Under the pieces are notes generated by a model that saw nothing but the letters and a program-made list of their open reading frames with translations, did not search any database and had not been told where the DNA came from. From Callorhinus ursinus (taxonomy: Eukaryota > Chordata > Mammalia > Carnivora > Otariidae), in assembly GCF_003265705.1 (NCBI RefSeq), contig NW_020312848.1, forward strand, positions 56,215,707 through 56,279,706: 64,000 bases of DNA, given 5' to 3'. Made by a program: the position numbers and the translations under genes. Positions within the stretch are counted from its first letter, which is position 1. Each line of letters begins with the position of its first letter. This document shows positions 1-9,762 of this stretch, piece by piece.

Positions 1-2246
1 TACAAGAGAAGCAGTGAACTCAGTTTCATGTTGCATAAATGGTTCGTGGATGTGTCCAGGAATTTGTATATCATGGACTCAGGTTCCAGCAGGATAGACT
101 GGAAAGACTTGGGGAGGAAAAGGAGCACCAGAAGGCAGAGTGATGACAGAGCAGTGTGGGGATTAATGTCAAAGGTTGAGGTATTGACCTTCTGCCCATT
201 GCTATAAAAGAATCTTTCATAATACTTAACTTTCAGCATGACCCTGCTGTGAGATGCCTGCCAGGGCGAGTATTTGTTAACTGTGCCCCAGATAACCAAA
301 TGAGTTAATCTCCTGAATAGGGTTATTTACCATGACCCATGTGAATGTGGAAGGGTGTGTGCCAAACATAGTTATTGTGGTTTTGGCATAAAAAGTTCTT
401 TCTGACAGTAATTGTTGGCTGATATGTTCAGTTGCTCGTTGAGGCCACTCCTGGAACAGGAGAGCAATGCCATGTCATCACAGAGGGAAGGATGCTTATC
501 GTCCTGTTTTCCGTTCCTGGGCCTGCTTCCAAGCCATTTGAAATATGCATTAAATTGTTAAGATTTGTTCATGATCTCCAGGCCAGGGTATAGCCCTATT
601 TAAATCTGTTTAAGATGATAAAGAAAATGTTTTACTCAAACTGTTACCTGTCAGTTTTGAGGAGGGTACAAATCATTCTTTCCCCCCAAACAGGATAAGG
701 CTGACTTCTTCCCTGCCCTGGTCTCCAACTTCACCCTTGCGGAAATTTTACACACACACGATAACATAGATAATACAATGGTGCTATCAGACCCTTGCTT
801 TTGGAAAGGAAGGTTCCTAGATGTCTTGAAGTGAGGCAAAGAATTGCCACTGAGGAGAGTAGAGGTTGAAGAAGAGAATCTTCTTAAAGAACATTCCTAA
901 ATTCTGACCAGAGTTATGCTTGCTTTATCCTTATCTGACTGAGGATCAAATGGAAGAGGGCCTTTCATACTGAAAATATTTTTGTTAGGATCTGTATAAA
1001 TGCAAAGCTTGTCTTGTTCACTAGAAAATTTAAGGAAGATTTCTCTTCTGGGAATGAGTGGAGTGTAATTTTGATGAGAAAAGTAGGTAAGTATGTAGGT
1101 AGCCTTCTAGCCCTCTGAGTCATTACAGAGCTGCCATCGGATGATTTGCATCATGCCTACAACTGTTATTTCTCTCCTCAATCGGTGATGCGTGTATTTG
1201 CATCATGTGCTCAGTTCCATGAAGAACTAGTTAACTGGTGATATCATTGTCCATACAGGTCATGTATTGATCATGTCACTTTTCAATAGATACTGCTTAA
1301 TATTTTCCTTTAGATTAGCTCTGAAAATGACATTTTCTATTAATATTGGTTTAAGCCTCTCACGAGTGCATTTTATAGTGGTCTGTGTAAATGGAACTCT
1401 CAGGGGTCTCTCAGGACTCTGGTAAACAATTCCTTCTTTCCTTCATGGCCCTTAGTATCAGTAAGAATCACTGACTAGATAATAGCCATGCAATACAGAG
1501 TGTCTTTTCTATTTTCTGTTTATGCCTTTATTTGAAACTGTAATTAAATAATGTCAAACTTACAAATATAACAAAATAGTATCTGCTGTTTGAATATAAT
1601 ACAGGCCAAATCCTATAAACTTTAATTAAGTCAAGCTTGCATTGACCTCAGTAGGAATCTGGTTGAGGATCTCTTTTAATTACCTCTGCCTTAAAATATG
1701 TAAGAATTTTCACTTTGCTTTTCTCAGTCCTAGAACAATGCATGGATAGCTAAACTAATAAAATGTTTAAATAGATACAAATCAAACTTGAAAGGTTTAA
1801 ACTGTTGTTTTCATCCTGTAAATCAGCTGAGAAAAAGCATACAGACTGTAGTTCTAAATTATGTCCATAGAGTATTTTCAAATTCAGTGAATTAACTCTT
1901 TCTTTTTTTTTTCTATTTGAGCTCGTAAATGTTAACCTCAGAAGTGCCTCAGATTCTTCCATTGAAATAAACCTGAACTGACAATAGCCAGATGATGTAA
2001 AATTGAAACTGAAATTCTATCCTTGGCCCATCCCATGTTCTTCCCCTTAGGTATTAGAAGAATCACAGGAGAGTTAGTGTTTTCATTGTACGTGAACTGT
2101 AATATTCGGGCAAAGCAGGGCATATAAATTTCTGACTGCCAGGAGAAAGCAATTACCAGCATGGAAAAGATAACTGGCAATAAATAAACAGAACTGCTAG
2201 ATAGTGAGTGAGTTTAAAGATTTATTTAGAATGACTTAGCTTATAG
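1..2246. other. ST7 intron, no feature recognised
   Basis: AT-rich intronic sequence with no repeat I can name, no exon-like ORF with splice borders and no simple repeat beyond a short T run near 1900-1912. Short ORFs here are chance-sized. Confidence 0.6.
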
Positions 2247-2259
2247 AAAACAGGCCTTT

Positions 2260-2448
2260 GGGCGCCTGGGTGGCTCAGTTGGTTGAGCGTCTGCCTTCGG
2301 CTCAGGTCATGATCCCAGAGTCCCGGGATCGAGTCCCACATTGGGGGTCCCTGCTCAGCGGGGAGTCTGCTTCTCCCTCTGACCCTCCCCCCTCTCGTGC
2401 TCTCTCTCTCTCTCAAATAAATAAATAAATAAATAAATATTAAAAATT
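2260..2448 (+). mobile_element. CAN-SINE (tRNA-derived SINEC), sense
   Basis: A full-length carnivoran SINE. The tRNA-like head carries an A-box (TGGCTCAGTTGG at 2271-2282) and a B-box-like segment (GGGATCGAGTCC at 2325-2336), followed by a CT-rich stretch and an AAATAAAT tail. A perfect 13-bp target-site duplication, AAAACAGGCCTTT, flanks it at 2247-2259 and 2449-2461, which fixes both ends. It is close to consensus, so relatively young. Confidence 0.95.
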
Positions 2449-2639
2449 AAAACAGGCCTTTATATTTATCATATGCCTTCATTAAAGTTTCTTAATAGAA
2501 AGGCTAATTACACCAGCAAGCCATTTTTTGTACAGTATTTTAAAATAAAGAAATAGGGATATTGCACAACTAAAACCACGAACAAAACTAGTCACTCATA
2601 GCAAAACAAACAAATAGCACTTTGACAATGCAGTATACC

Positions 2640-2830
2640 TGGGTAATCATTACCTAAGGATAACGGCTCCCATTTGTCAGGCTCCCATATTGTGTCCTAG
2701 TGCGCTGTAAACTAAATGTTATCCTGGTCTTGCAGATGAGAAAAATCAGCTCACTTGGTGCTAAGAAACTCCACTGTCCCTGGATGGGAACCCCAAACTA
2801 TCTGATTCCAAAGGTGGTGGTACTCTTGAC
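2640..2830 (-). repeat. Possible eroded MIR, antisense
   Basis: The layout faintly resembles antisense MIR, with a CAGATGAGAAAAATCAG segment recalling the MIR 'cagatgaggaaactgag' core. It is too diverged to be sure. Confidence 0.3.
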
Positions 2831-3501
2831 TTCTGTAATGTGCCACCTCTCCCACAATGAACCCTCTCCAGCAGCCCCAATGCTGTGTCCAATGCCTTCT
2901 CTTTTATTTTGAAAACAATGTGCCATGGGAACCTTTGTGGTTCTGGAGAAGAAGCAAGAGGAAATTTTATGACAGAAGAGTTTTCTTAGAAAGTAGTCTC
3001 ATCTAACTACCCCCACTCCCAGCCCCCACACTAAGGGTTAGAGAGGGAAGTAACTTACCTTACAGTCAGTTTAACTCTGAAGCATCCCTCAAGCTGAAAT
3101 GATATGCTTCACACCACATCTGTCAGCGGACCTACTTTGGAATTCAGGTAAAGGAGAATTAAGAAGTGGGACTCTAAACTGTGGTTCATCTGAGATTGGA
3201 TTATTATCTTGATATCATTATAGGATTCAAGTACAGTATATTAAAATCTATTAGATCACATTATTTTTTGAGGAAATTCTCTAAATGTTGTTTAGTCAGA
3301 CATTGACTTTCTCTTAGATGCTATCAATACTTTAAGGAACTGGAGAGTCAACCCCCAAAGGGAAGAAGTGATTGTGCTTCAAAAGGCAACTAGAAAATAG
3401 AAAACAAAGTCTAACTGATGAAAATTGACCTGTTCATGACTTGAAGAAGTACAAGTGAAAAGGACAGCTCGTGAACTTCCTATGTTTGAGGAAGCAACTT
3501 T

Positions 3502-3552
3502 AAAATATATATATATACACACACACATACACACATATCACACACATATAGA
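3502..3552. repeat. TA/CA dinucleotide microsatellite
   Basis: A run of TA units followed by interrupted CA units, mixed alternating purine-pyrimidine sequence. Confidence 0.85.
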
Positions 3553-3631
3553 GAATAATAAAAAGAGCATCACTGCCCAGAATTAATTATAAGTAATAAT
3601 AAATAGTAATTAATTAAAAATCTTGTCATCT

Positions 3632-3752
3632 GGGCGCGTGGGTGGCTCAGATGGTTAAGCATCTGCCTTTGGCTCAGGTCATGATTCCAGGGTCCTGGGA
3701 TCGAGTCCCGCATCGGGCTCCCTGCTCCTTGGGAGCCTGCTTCTCCCTCTGC

Positions 3753-3801
<49 letters not shown>

Positions 3802-3830
3802 GAATATATAAATAAAAAGTTTAAAAAAAA
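3632..3830 (+). mobile_element. CAN-SINE, sense, with expanded CT tract
   Basis: The head reads TGGGCGCGTGGGTGGCTCAG and the body is SINEC-like. The pyrimidine region has expanded to a pure (CT)n run at about 3754-3792, followed by an A-rich tail. Flanking direct repeats of the AATCTTGTCATCT type (copies ending at 3631 and 3843) differ by one base, marking the target duplication. It sits inside or beside an old antisense LINE-1. Confidence 0.93.
3754..3792. repeat. (CT)n microsatellite inside a SINE
   Basis: An uninterrupted CT dinucleotide tract of about 39 nt, grown from the CT-rich segment that SINEC elements carry before the A-tail. Confidence 0.9.
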
Positions 3831-3839
3831 AATCCTGTC

Positions 3840-4300
3840 ATCTTTGTTCACCTTCTTTTCTGAAAAGAAATAAAACCATATAAAGCCGTAGCCCCCATGT
3901 GACCACCACTCACAGTTTGCCTCCCCTGAGGCACCAGCAACTCTGTTTCTTCAGTTTGCTCTCCATACATTTCCATAATGCACACCCGTAAATGATATGG
4001 AGAATTGTGTGTGTTTAAAGATTAAATCATATGCTATATTGTACAGAGTATTTCTTCACTTAAAATTGTTTCATATTTTTCTACATTGAGATATATTAGG
4101 CTTAATTCATTCCTTTTGCCTGCTGAACAGCATTTCGCCATATGCATCTACCCGCTCAATCCATCCATTCCACTGCTTAGGACAGTGCTTCCTGTCCTGT
4201 GTGAATATCACAGAATGCAACTGCTCAGAAACTTGTGTGAATGTTTTTTAGGGACCAGAGCTGGAAGCAGAAGTATTGGGTTGTAGAGTTGGCCTTTTTA
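3840..4300 (-). mobile_element. Old LINE-1 (L1M/L1ME type), antisense
   Basis: Antisense L1 3' half in heavily mutated form: 'catatttttctacattgaga' phrasing followed by a degraded equivalent of the L1 region that normally reads 'gaagtggaattgctgggt'. Boundaries are approximate. Confidence 0.55.
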
Positions 4301-4429
4301 AAAAAATTTTATTACAGTCTGCCACATCAGCTGTGTGTCAGAGATGTTATGTTTTCTAAATGTAATATCACCAGGAAACTCTTCTTATGAAGAGCTTTTA
4401 TTTTTTTAAATGTATTCCTGTTAACCAGG

Positions 4430-4612
4430 AGTTCACAAACTGGAGCCTGAAGGCTAGATCTGGTCTCCTGCCCGTTTCTGTAAGTAACTGCTTACTGCCG
4501 CCTTTATGCTATGTGTCGGCGTTGAGCAGTTGCAAGAGAGACATGTGGCTCACAGAGCCCAAGACATTAACTCTTTGGCTTTTTACAGAAAAAATTTGTT
4601 GGGCCCTGTACT
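4430..4612. mobile_element. hAT-type DNA transposon fossil (MER3-like)
   Basis: Starts with a TTCACAAACTGGAGCCTGAA block and ends with TTTTTACAGAAAAAATTTG...GGGCCCTG. In between are remnants of the 'gttgagcagttgcaagagag' core shared with mammalian MER3-type hAT elements. Family name is from memory; non-autonomous, no coding capacity. Confidence 0.55.
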
Positions 4613-4827
4613 AATAGTGTTACCTACTATCAATCTGTTTACTTTTTAATTTTCTTTTTGAGTGATCTAATATTCAGCCACATAAATTGATAAATAAGAT
4701 GATTTTACAGTGTGATAGAAATAGTGGGGAACAGGGATGTGAGTGGGATGCTGACATTAAACAGAGTGGTAGGGAAAGTCTGAGAGAATGCTGTGTGAGC
4801 TGGGACCCAGGAGGTGAGGCATGCACG

Positions 4828-4945
4828 ACTCAGAGAGGTTAAGTAGTTTGTGCAATGTCACATGGGAAGTAAGTGGTAAGAGTGAGTTTTGGGCTCAGGA
4901 ATAACTCCACATTTGGGGCTCCTTCCTCTGTAATACAGCTGTCAT
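4828..4945 (-). repeat. MIR fragment, antisense
   Basis: Contains the antisense MIR core: 'cagagaggttaagtagtttg', then a 'caatgtcacatgggaagtaa' segment and a degraded 'gtggcagagccgggattcga' equivalent. Confidence 0.7.
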
Positions 4946-5074
4946 CTTATATTCGTGTAAACACAGAACAAAGCAGGTAGGTAAGTATAGCAGAGAAGCA
5001 TAAGCAAAATGGTTTCATTCTCCTGGACTTGGCAGGCCAGAGACTGGGGTTCTGATGTGTTGAAATTTGGAATC

Positions 5075-5250
5075 GGTACTGATGACTGGGTTTGAATCAT
5101 AGTCCCAGCACTCACTTTGGCTAAATTACGTAAATCTGCAGCCTTCATTGTTTCTTGGTGGGGCGAGGATGGGAGGGAGCTCATCTGTAAACTGAGGAGG
5201 GTGTTTGGATGATCTCCACGGGCTCTTCTGGCTCTCACTGTGACTTGAGG
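5075..5250 (+). repeat. MIR, sense
   Basis: Sense MIR order: 'gactgggtttgaatcatagt', then a loss-prone middle, then 'catctgtaaactgaggaggg', ending in 'gatctccacgggctcttctg'. The middle has a G-rich interruption. Confidence 0.65.
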
Positions 5251-5289
5251 AGGTGGCATTTGATCTGGGCTTTGGAGGGTGGGGTGATT

Positions 5290-5520
5290 TTGACAGGCTG
5301 CCTTGTAAATGACAGGAAAAGGTATTCCAGGTGGTGAGGACAGTTTGAGCAAAAACACAGTGGCTAGTAACTGTAGAAAGAATTCTGAGAATGGTGTACA
5401 GTGGTCTGATCTGACAAGGCTAGAGTTTAATCCTGTAGAAGGCAGGAGAGGCAAGATGCATCTGGCACTGAGCTGGGGAGGGTCTGGAAATCATGCTTAG
5501 GAGCTGGGGACGTTTTCCTT
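5290..5520 (-). repeat. L2 LINE fragment, antisense (eroded)
   Basis: Antisense L2 wording: 'aggtattccaggtggtgagg' (the L2 'ctgcctggaatgcccttcc' region reversed) followed by a 'gtggtctgatctgacaaggc' block. Strongly mutated. Confidence 0.5.
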
Positions 5521-5859
5521 GGAATTACGGGATTTGAAAGATCTTGGCCTTTTTTTTGAGCATCTCTGTCCATTGACTGGCCTTTGTCTATACGAACAGT
5601 TCTAGTGATGAAGACTTCTGTAGACCTTCTATTACATTTTCAGACAGCTCTAAGTGACTCATTATATTGAGTCATAACATGAGTTCTAAACTATACCCTT
5701 TCTAAGGTGTAGATAAAGTCATTAGAAGATTTTAAATGGTGAGGAACATGTTCAGGGATATGTAAGCCAAGGGCCCGAAATCCTTTTGCAGCACACATAT
5801 AATACGTACCTCAAAGGTAGAGATAACTATTAAAAGCCTTTAGAAAGCATTCCATTCAT

Positions 5860-6309
5860 GAGATATGTATTGAGCATTTATTTTGGATCAGTCAGTGACC
5901 AAGAATCTGGTGATAAGCCAGAATTCCTATTCTCAGATTCTTCCCAGGCTCATGGGGAAGATGGACCAGTAGACCATTGTGACAAGGACTCTGGGATTTT
6001 GGGGCAGGAGTACTTAACCTGGCAGATAAGAGGCAAGGAGTCAAAGGGCAGGTGAGGGTTTCTGGAAGTTGAGGAGCTGTCCAGATTGATCAAGGAGGCA
6101 GAAAGGAGAGGACCGCAGGGATAGGGAGCATAGAGATAGAAATGTGAATGAATGTGACGTATTTAAGGAACTAAAAGCTGTTTTACGGTGGGAGCATGGT
6201 GTGTGTGTAGGGAAGTAGCTAGGAATGAGGCTGGCATAGTGGACTGAGACTGTCATGAGGGGCTGTGTTTGCCATGCTAAGAATTTTATATTCTGAATTT
6301 GATGAGAAG
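5860..6309 (-). repeat. L2 LINE fragment, antisense (eroded)
   Basis: Begins with 'tattgagcatttattttgga' (the antisense L2 3' end) and ends with 'tttgccatgctaagaatttt', the antisense of the L2 'cttagcatggcatacaagg' segment. Right end is interrupted by the following SINE insertion. Confidence 0.55.
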
Positions 6310-6323
6310 CCAATATATTTTTT

Positions 6324-6328
6324 TCCAG

Positions 6329-6359
<31 letters not shown>

Positions 6360-6368
6360 TTTTTTTTT

Positions 6369-6405
<37 letters not shown>

Positions 6406-6560
6406 GTGGGGGAGGGGGCAGAGGGAAAGAGAGAGTCTTAAGCAGACTCCATGCCGAGCATGGAGCTCGACGTGGGGCTCAGTCTCAGGACCCTGAGATC
6501 ATGACCTGAGCTGAAATCAAGAGTTGGTTGCCTAACCGACTGAGCTGCCCCGGCACCCCT
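6324..6560 (-). mobile_element. CAN-SINE, antisense
   Basis: Reads from an expanded T/TA/CT-rich tail into a GA-rich tract, then 'agactccatgccgagcatgg', and ends with the reversed tRNA head 'gactgagctgccccggcacc'. A 14-bp target duplication, CCAATATATTTTTT, lies at 6310-6323 and 6561-6574. The 'gaaatcaagagttgg' body places it in an older SINEC subtype. The tail contains (CT)n, (TA)n and (GA)n runs. Confidence 0.92.
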
Positions 6561-6564
6561 CCAA

Positions 6565-7500
6565 TATATTTTTTAATTGAAGTATAAATGACATATAATA
6601 TCCTAAGAGTCTCAGGCATATATTCTAGTGATTCAGTATTTTATACTGAATGAAATGATCCCCGTGATAAGTTGTTACCCTCTGTCATCATATGAAGTTA
6701 TCACAATATTATTGACTCTACTACCTATGCTGTATATTACATCCCCATGACTTATTTTATAACTGGAAGTTTCTACCTCTTAATCACCTTCACCTTTTTC
6801 TCCCACCTCCCAACCCTTCCCCGCTCTGATAGCCAACAGTTTACTTCCTATATCTATGAGTCTGTTTCTGTTTCATTTAGTTCATTTGTTTTGTTTTTTA
6901 GATTCCACATATAAATGAGATCATAGAGTATTTGTCTTTCTCTGACTTACTTATTTCACTTAGCATGATATTCTCTAAGTCTATGCATGTTGTTGCAAAT
7001 GGTAAGATTTCATTCTTTTTATAGCTGAGTAATATCATCTTTATCCATTCATCTATTGATAGACACTGAGTTGCTTCCATATCTTAGCTATTGTAAACAA
7101 TGCTGCAATGAACATAAGCCTGCATATATCTCTTTGGGTTGATATTTTTACCTTCTTCAGATAAAAGCCCAGAAGTAGAATTGTTGGAACATATGGTAGT
7201 TCTGTGTTTAGTTTTTTTCCATACTGTTTTCTGTAGTGACTATACCAGTTTACATTCCTACCAACAGTACATAAGGGTTCCCTTTTTCCCACATCTTCAC
7301 CAAAACATGTTATTTTTTGTCTTTTTGATAATAGCCAATCTGACAGGTGTGAGGTGATATCTCATGGTGGTTTTGATTTGCATTTCCCTGATGATGAAGT
7401 GATGCTGAGCATCTTTTCATGTGCCTGCTGGCCATCTGTAGGTCTTCTTTGGAAAATTTCTGTTCATATTCTGTGCTCATTTTTAAAGTGGGTTACTTTT
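6565..7500 (-). mobile_element. LINE-1, antisense, 3' part
   Basis: Antisense L1: starts at the 3' tail ('tttttaattgaagtataaat') and runs through the 3' UTR into ORF2. The minus-strand ORF2 C-terminus is readable with its tail IMLSEISKSEKDKYSMISF, followed by CGI and a stop. Many disabling mutations. A retrotransposon relic, not a gene. Confidence 0.9.
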
Positions 7501-7554
7501 TTTTTATATTAAAAGTCAGTATTCTTTTTATTGTATTTCCTTATCCACTTTATT

Positions 7555-8135
7555 ATTTTTTAAAATTTTAATTCCAGTATAGTTAATATATACTGTTATA
7601 TTAGTTTCAGGTGTACAATATAGTGATTCATCAATTCTGTACATTACTCAGTGTTCATCATGTTGAGTGTACTCTCTTTTTACAAAGATTTTATTTATTT
7701 ATTTGACAGAGAGAGAGTGAGCACACAAGCAGGGGGAGCAGCAAAGGGAGAGAAAGAAGCAGGCTTTCTGCTGAGCAGGGAGCCCGATGCGGGGCTCGAT
7801 CCTAGGACCCCGGGATTGTGACCTGAGTCGAAGGCAGACACTTAACCGACTATGCCACCCAGTCACCCCCATGTTGAGTGTAGTCTTAATCCCCATCACC
7901 TATTTCACCCCCTGCCACCTCCCCTCTGGCAACCATCAGTTTGTTCTCTATAGTTAAGAGTCTATTTTTGGTTTGTCTCTTTTTCCCTTGGTTCATTTGT
8001 TTTGTTTCTTAAATTCCACATATGAGTGAAATCATATGGTATTTGTCTTTCTCTGACTTATTTCACTTAGCATTATACTTTCTAGATCCATCCATGTTGT
8101 TACAAATGGCAAGATTTCATTCTTTTTTTACAGAG
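7555..8135 (-). mobile_element. Carnivoran LINE-1 3' end, antisense, split by a SINE
   Basis: Starts with 'taattccagtatagttaata' and continues with 'tagtttcaggtgtacaatat' and 'accatcagtttgttctctat', the antisense 3' UTR of a carnivoran L1. The same wording recurs at 26105 and 30883. A CAN-SINE at 7672-7869 splits it. Confidence 0.9.
7672..7869 (-). mobile_element. CAN-SINE, antisense, inside LINE-1
   Basis: T-rich tail with TTTATTTATTTGACAGAGAG, body with 'cgaaggcagacacttaaccg', reversed head ending 'ccacccagtcaccc'. A perfect 13-bp target duplication, CATGTTGAGTGTA, lies at 7659-7671 and 7870-7882, inside the older L1. Confidence 0.94.
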
Positions 8136-8149
8136 AAACCAATATTCTT

Positions 8150-8886
8150 AAAAGTAGTTTTTCCTCCCCAATTTATAGAATGTACATATACATTCCTTTA
8201 AAAAATATTAGAACATATGGAAAATATGAAGAAATAAAAATCATCTTTAATCTCAGTAACCATAGATAACCAATTTTAAAACATTTTGCCATATTTCTAA
8301 CCAAGTATGGTTCTATGCATAGACACAGAAGAAAAACATGATCTTATTGCAAAATAGAGTTTGTATCCTGCTTTTTCTTTTGTAATGCTGTGTGTCAGCA
8401 TTTTCTAGGCTGTGTTGTTAAAAATTATTTGATTACTTAACTATTAATGTTGACATATAGTAGCCCAAAAGATAACTGTGTCTACTTGAATGCCTCATCA
8501 TGGGTTAAATTTTAATTTGCTTGCATTTTTCACTATCTTTTTTAAAGATTTATTTATTTGAGAGAGAGAGAGAGAGAGCGCATAAGCAGTGGGGGGGAGG
8601 GGCAGAGGGAGAAAGAGTGAGAATCTTAAGCAGACTGCAGGCTGAAGGGGAAGCCCAACACCAGGCTTGATCCCACAACCCCAAGATCGTGACCTGAGCC
8701 GAAATCAAGAGTTGGCCGCTTTAACTGACTGAGCCACCCAGGCACCCTGCCTTTTTCACTCTTATAAATAATGTTATGATAAACAGACTTGTTTGTAAAT
8801 TTGTATTCATATCTGCCTATTTCCTTGGGGCCATGTCCATGGTCGCCTCTTAAGCAGGAGTGTGATGGACTCAGGAATGTATATTT
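8150..8886 (-). mobile_element. Old LINE-1 (L1ME-like), antisense, split by a SINE
   Basis: Degraded antisense L1 wording on both sides of the SINE: 'taaccaattttaaaacattt' and later 'ttataaataatgttatgata', the mutated L1 'tataaacaatgctgcaatga' region. Boundaries approximate. Confidence 0.6.
8535..8747 (-). mobile_element. CAN-SINE, antisense, older subtype
   Basis: GA-rich tract followed by 'gaatcttaagcagactgcag', 'gaaatcaagagttggccgct' and the reversed head 'gactgagccacccaggcacc'. Flanking direct repeats are TGCATTTTTCACT (8522-8534) and TGCCTTTTTCACT (8748-8760), one mismatch. Confidence 0.93.
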
Positions 8887-8900
8887 GAAAAGCTATTCTG

Positions 8901-9748
8901 GTAAAGAAGATGTGGTATATATATACAGCGGAATATTATACAGCCATCAAAAAACCGAAATCTTGCCATTTGCAATGATGTGGATGGAACTAGAGGGTAT
9001 TATGCTGAGCGAAATAAGTCAATCAGAGAAAGACAAGTATCATATGATCTCACTGATATGAGGAATTTGAGAAACAAGACAGAGGACCATAGGGGAAGGG
9101 AGGAAAAAATGAAACAAGATGAAACCAGAGAGGGAGACAAACCATAAGAGACTCTTAATCTCAGGAAACAAACTGAGGGTTACTGGAGTGGAGGGGGGTG
9201 GGAGGGATGGGGTGGCTGGGTGATGGACATTGGGGAGGGTATGTGCTACGGTGAGCGCTGTGAATTGTGCAAGACTGTTGAATCACAGATCTGTACCTCT
9301 GAAACAAATAACGCAACGTATTTTAAGAAAAAAGAAAAAGAAGAAGATAGCAGGAGAGGAAGAATGAAGGGGAGTAAGTCAGAGGGGGAGACGAACCAGG
9401 AGAGATGATGGACTCTGAAAAACAAACTGAGGTTTCTAGAGGGGAGGAGGGTAGGGGGATGGGTTAGCCTGGTGATGGGTATTAAAGAGGGCACATTCTG
9501 CATGGAGCACTGGGTGTTATGCACAAACAATGAATCATGGAACACTGCACCAAAACAAATGATGTAATATATGGTGATTAACATAACAATAAAAAATTAA
9601 AAGGCAAAAAAAAAACTAATGATGTAATGTATGGGGACTAACATAACATAATAAATTTTTAAAAGGAAGGAAGGAAGGAAGAAAGAGAGAAAGAAGAAAG
9701 AAAGAAAGAAAGAAAGAAAGAGAAAGGAAGAAAGAAAGAAGAAAGAAA
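8901..9748 (+). mobile_element. 5'-truncated carnivoran LINE-1, sense
   Basis: Starts inside ORF2 near its C-terminus: IMLSEISQSEKDKYHMISLI is readable, then a premature stop. It continues through a purine-rich 3' UTR ('gagactcttaatctcaggaa', 'ggtgatgggtattaaagagg', 'tggagcactgggtgttatgc') to 'gatgtaatatatggtgatta'. The last 40 or so bases of the 3' end are duplicated (9600-9655) before a long purine tail. The target duplication, GAAAAGCTATTCTG (8887-8900) against GAAAAGCCATTCTG (9749-9762), has one mismatch. Two G-quadruplex motifs lie in the 3' UTR. Confidence 0.94.
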
Positions 9749-9754
9749 GAAAAG
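9661..9754. repeat. 94-nt pure purine tract, (GGAA)n/(GAAA)n
   Basis: Every base from 9661 to 9754 on the + strand is A or G, mostly GGAA then GAAA units. It lies at the 3' end of the LINE-1 insertion and has most likely grown from its poly-A tail. The minus-strand ORFs over it (poly Phe/Ser/Leu) are low-complexity artefacts. Confidence 0.95.
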
Positions 9755-9762
9755 CCATTCTG

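Noticed and set aside
2260..2340. tRNA gene (A- and B-box seen)
   Set aside because: It is the tRNA-derived head of a SINE, with no cloverleaf and with a target-site duplication.
6898..7080. 60-codon minus ORF as a gene
   Set aside because: Same LINE-1 ORF2 C-terminus, in the antisense L1.
8789..9061. 90-codon + strand ORF as a gene
   Set aside because: It is the C-terminus of LINE-1 ORF2 (SEISQSEKDKYHMISLI) preceded by unrelated intron, inside a 5'-truncated L1.
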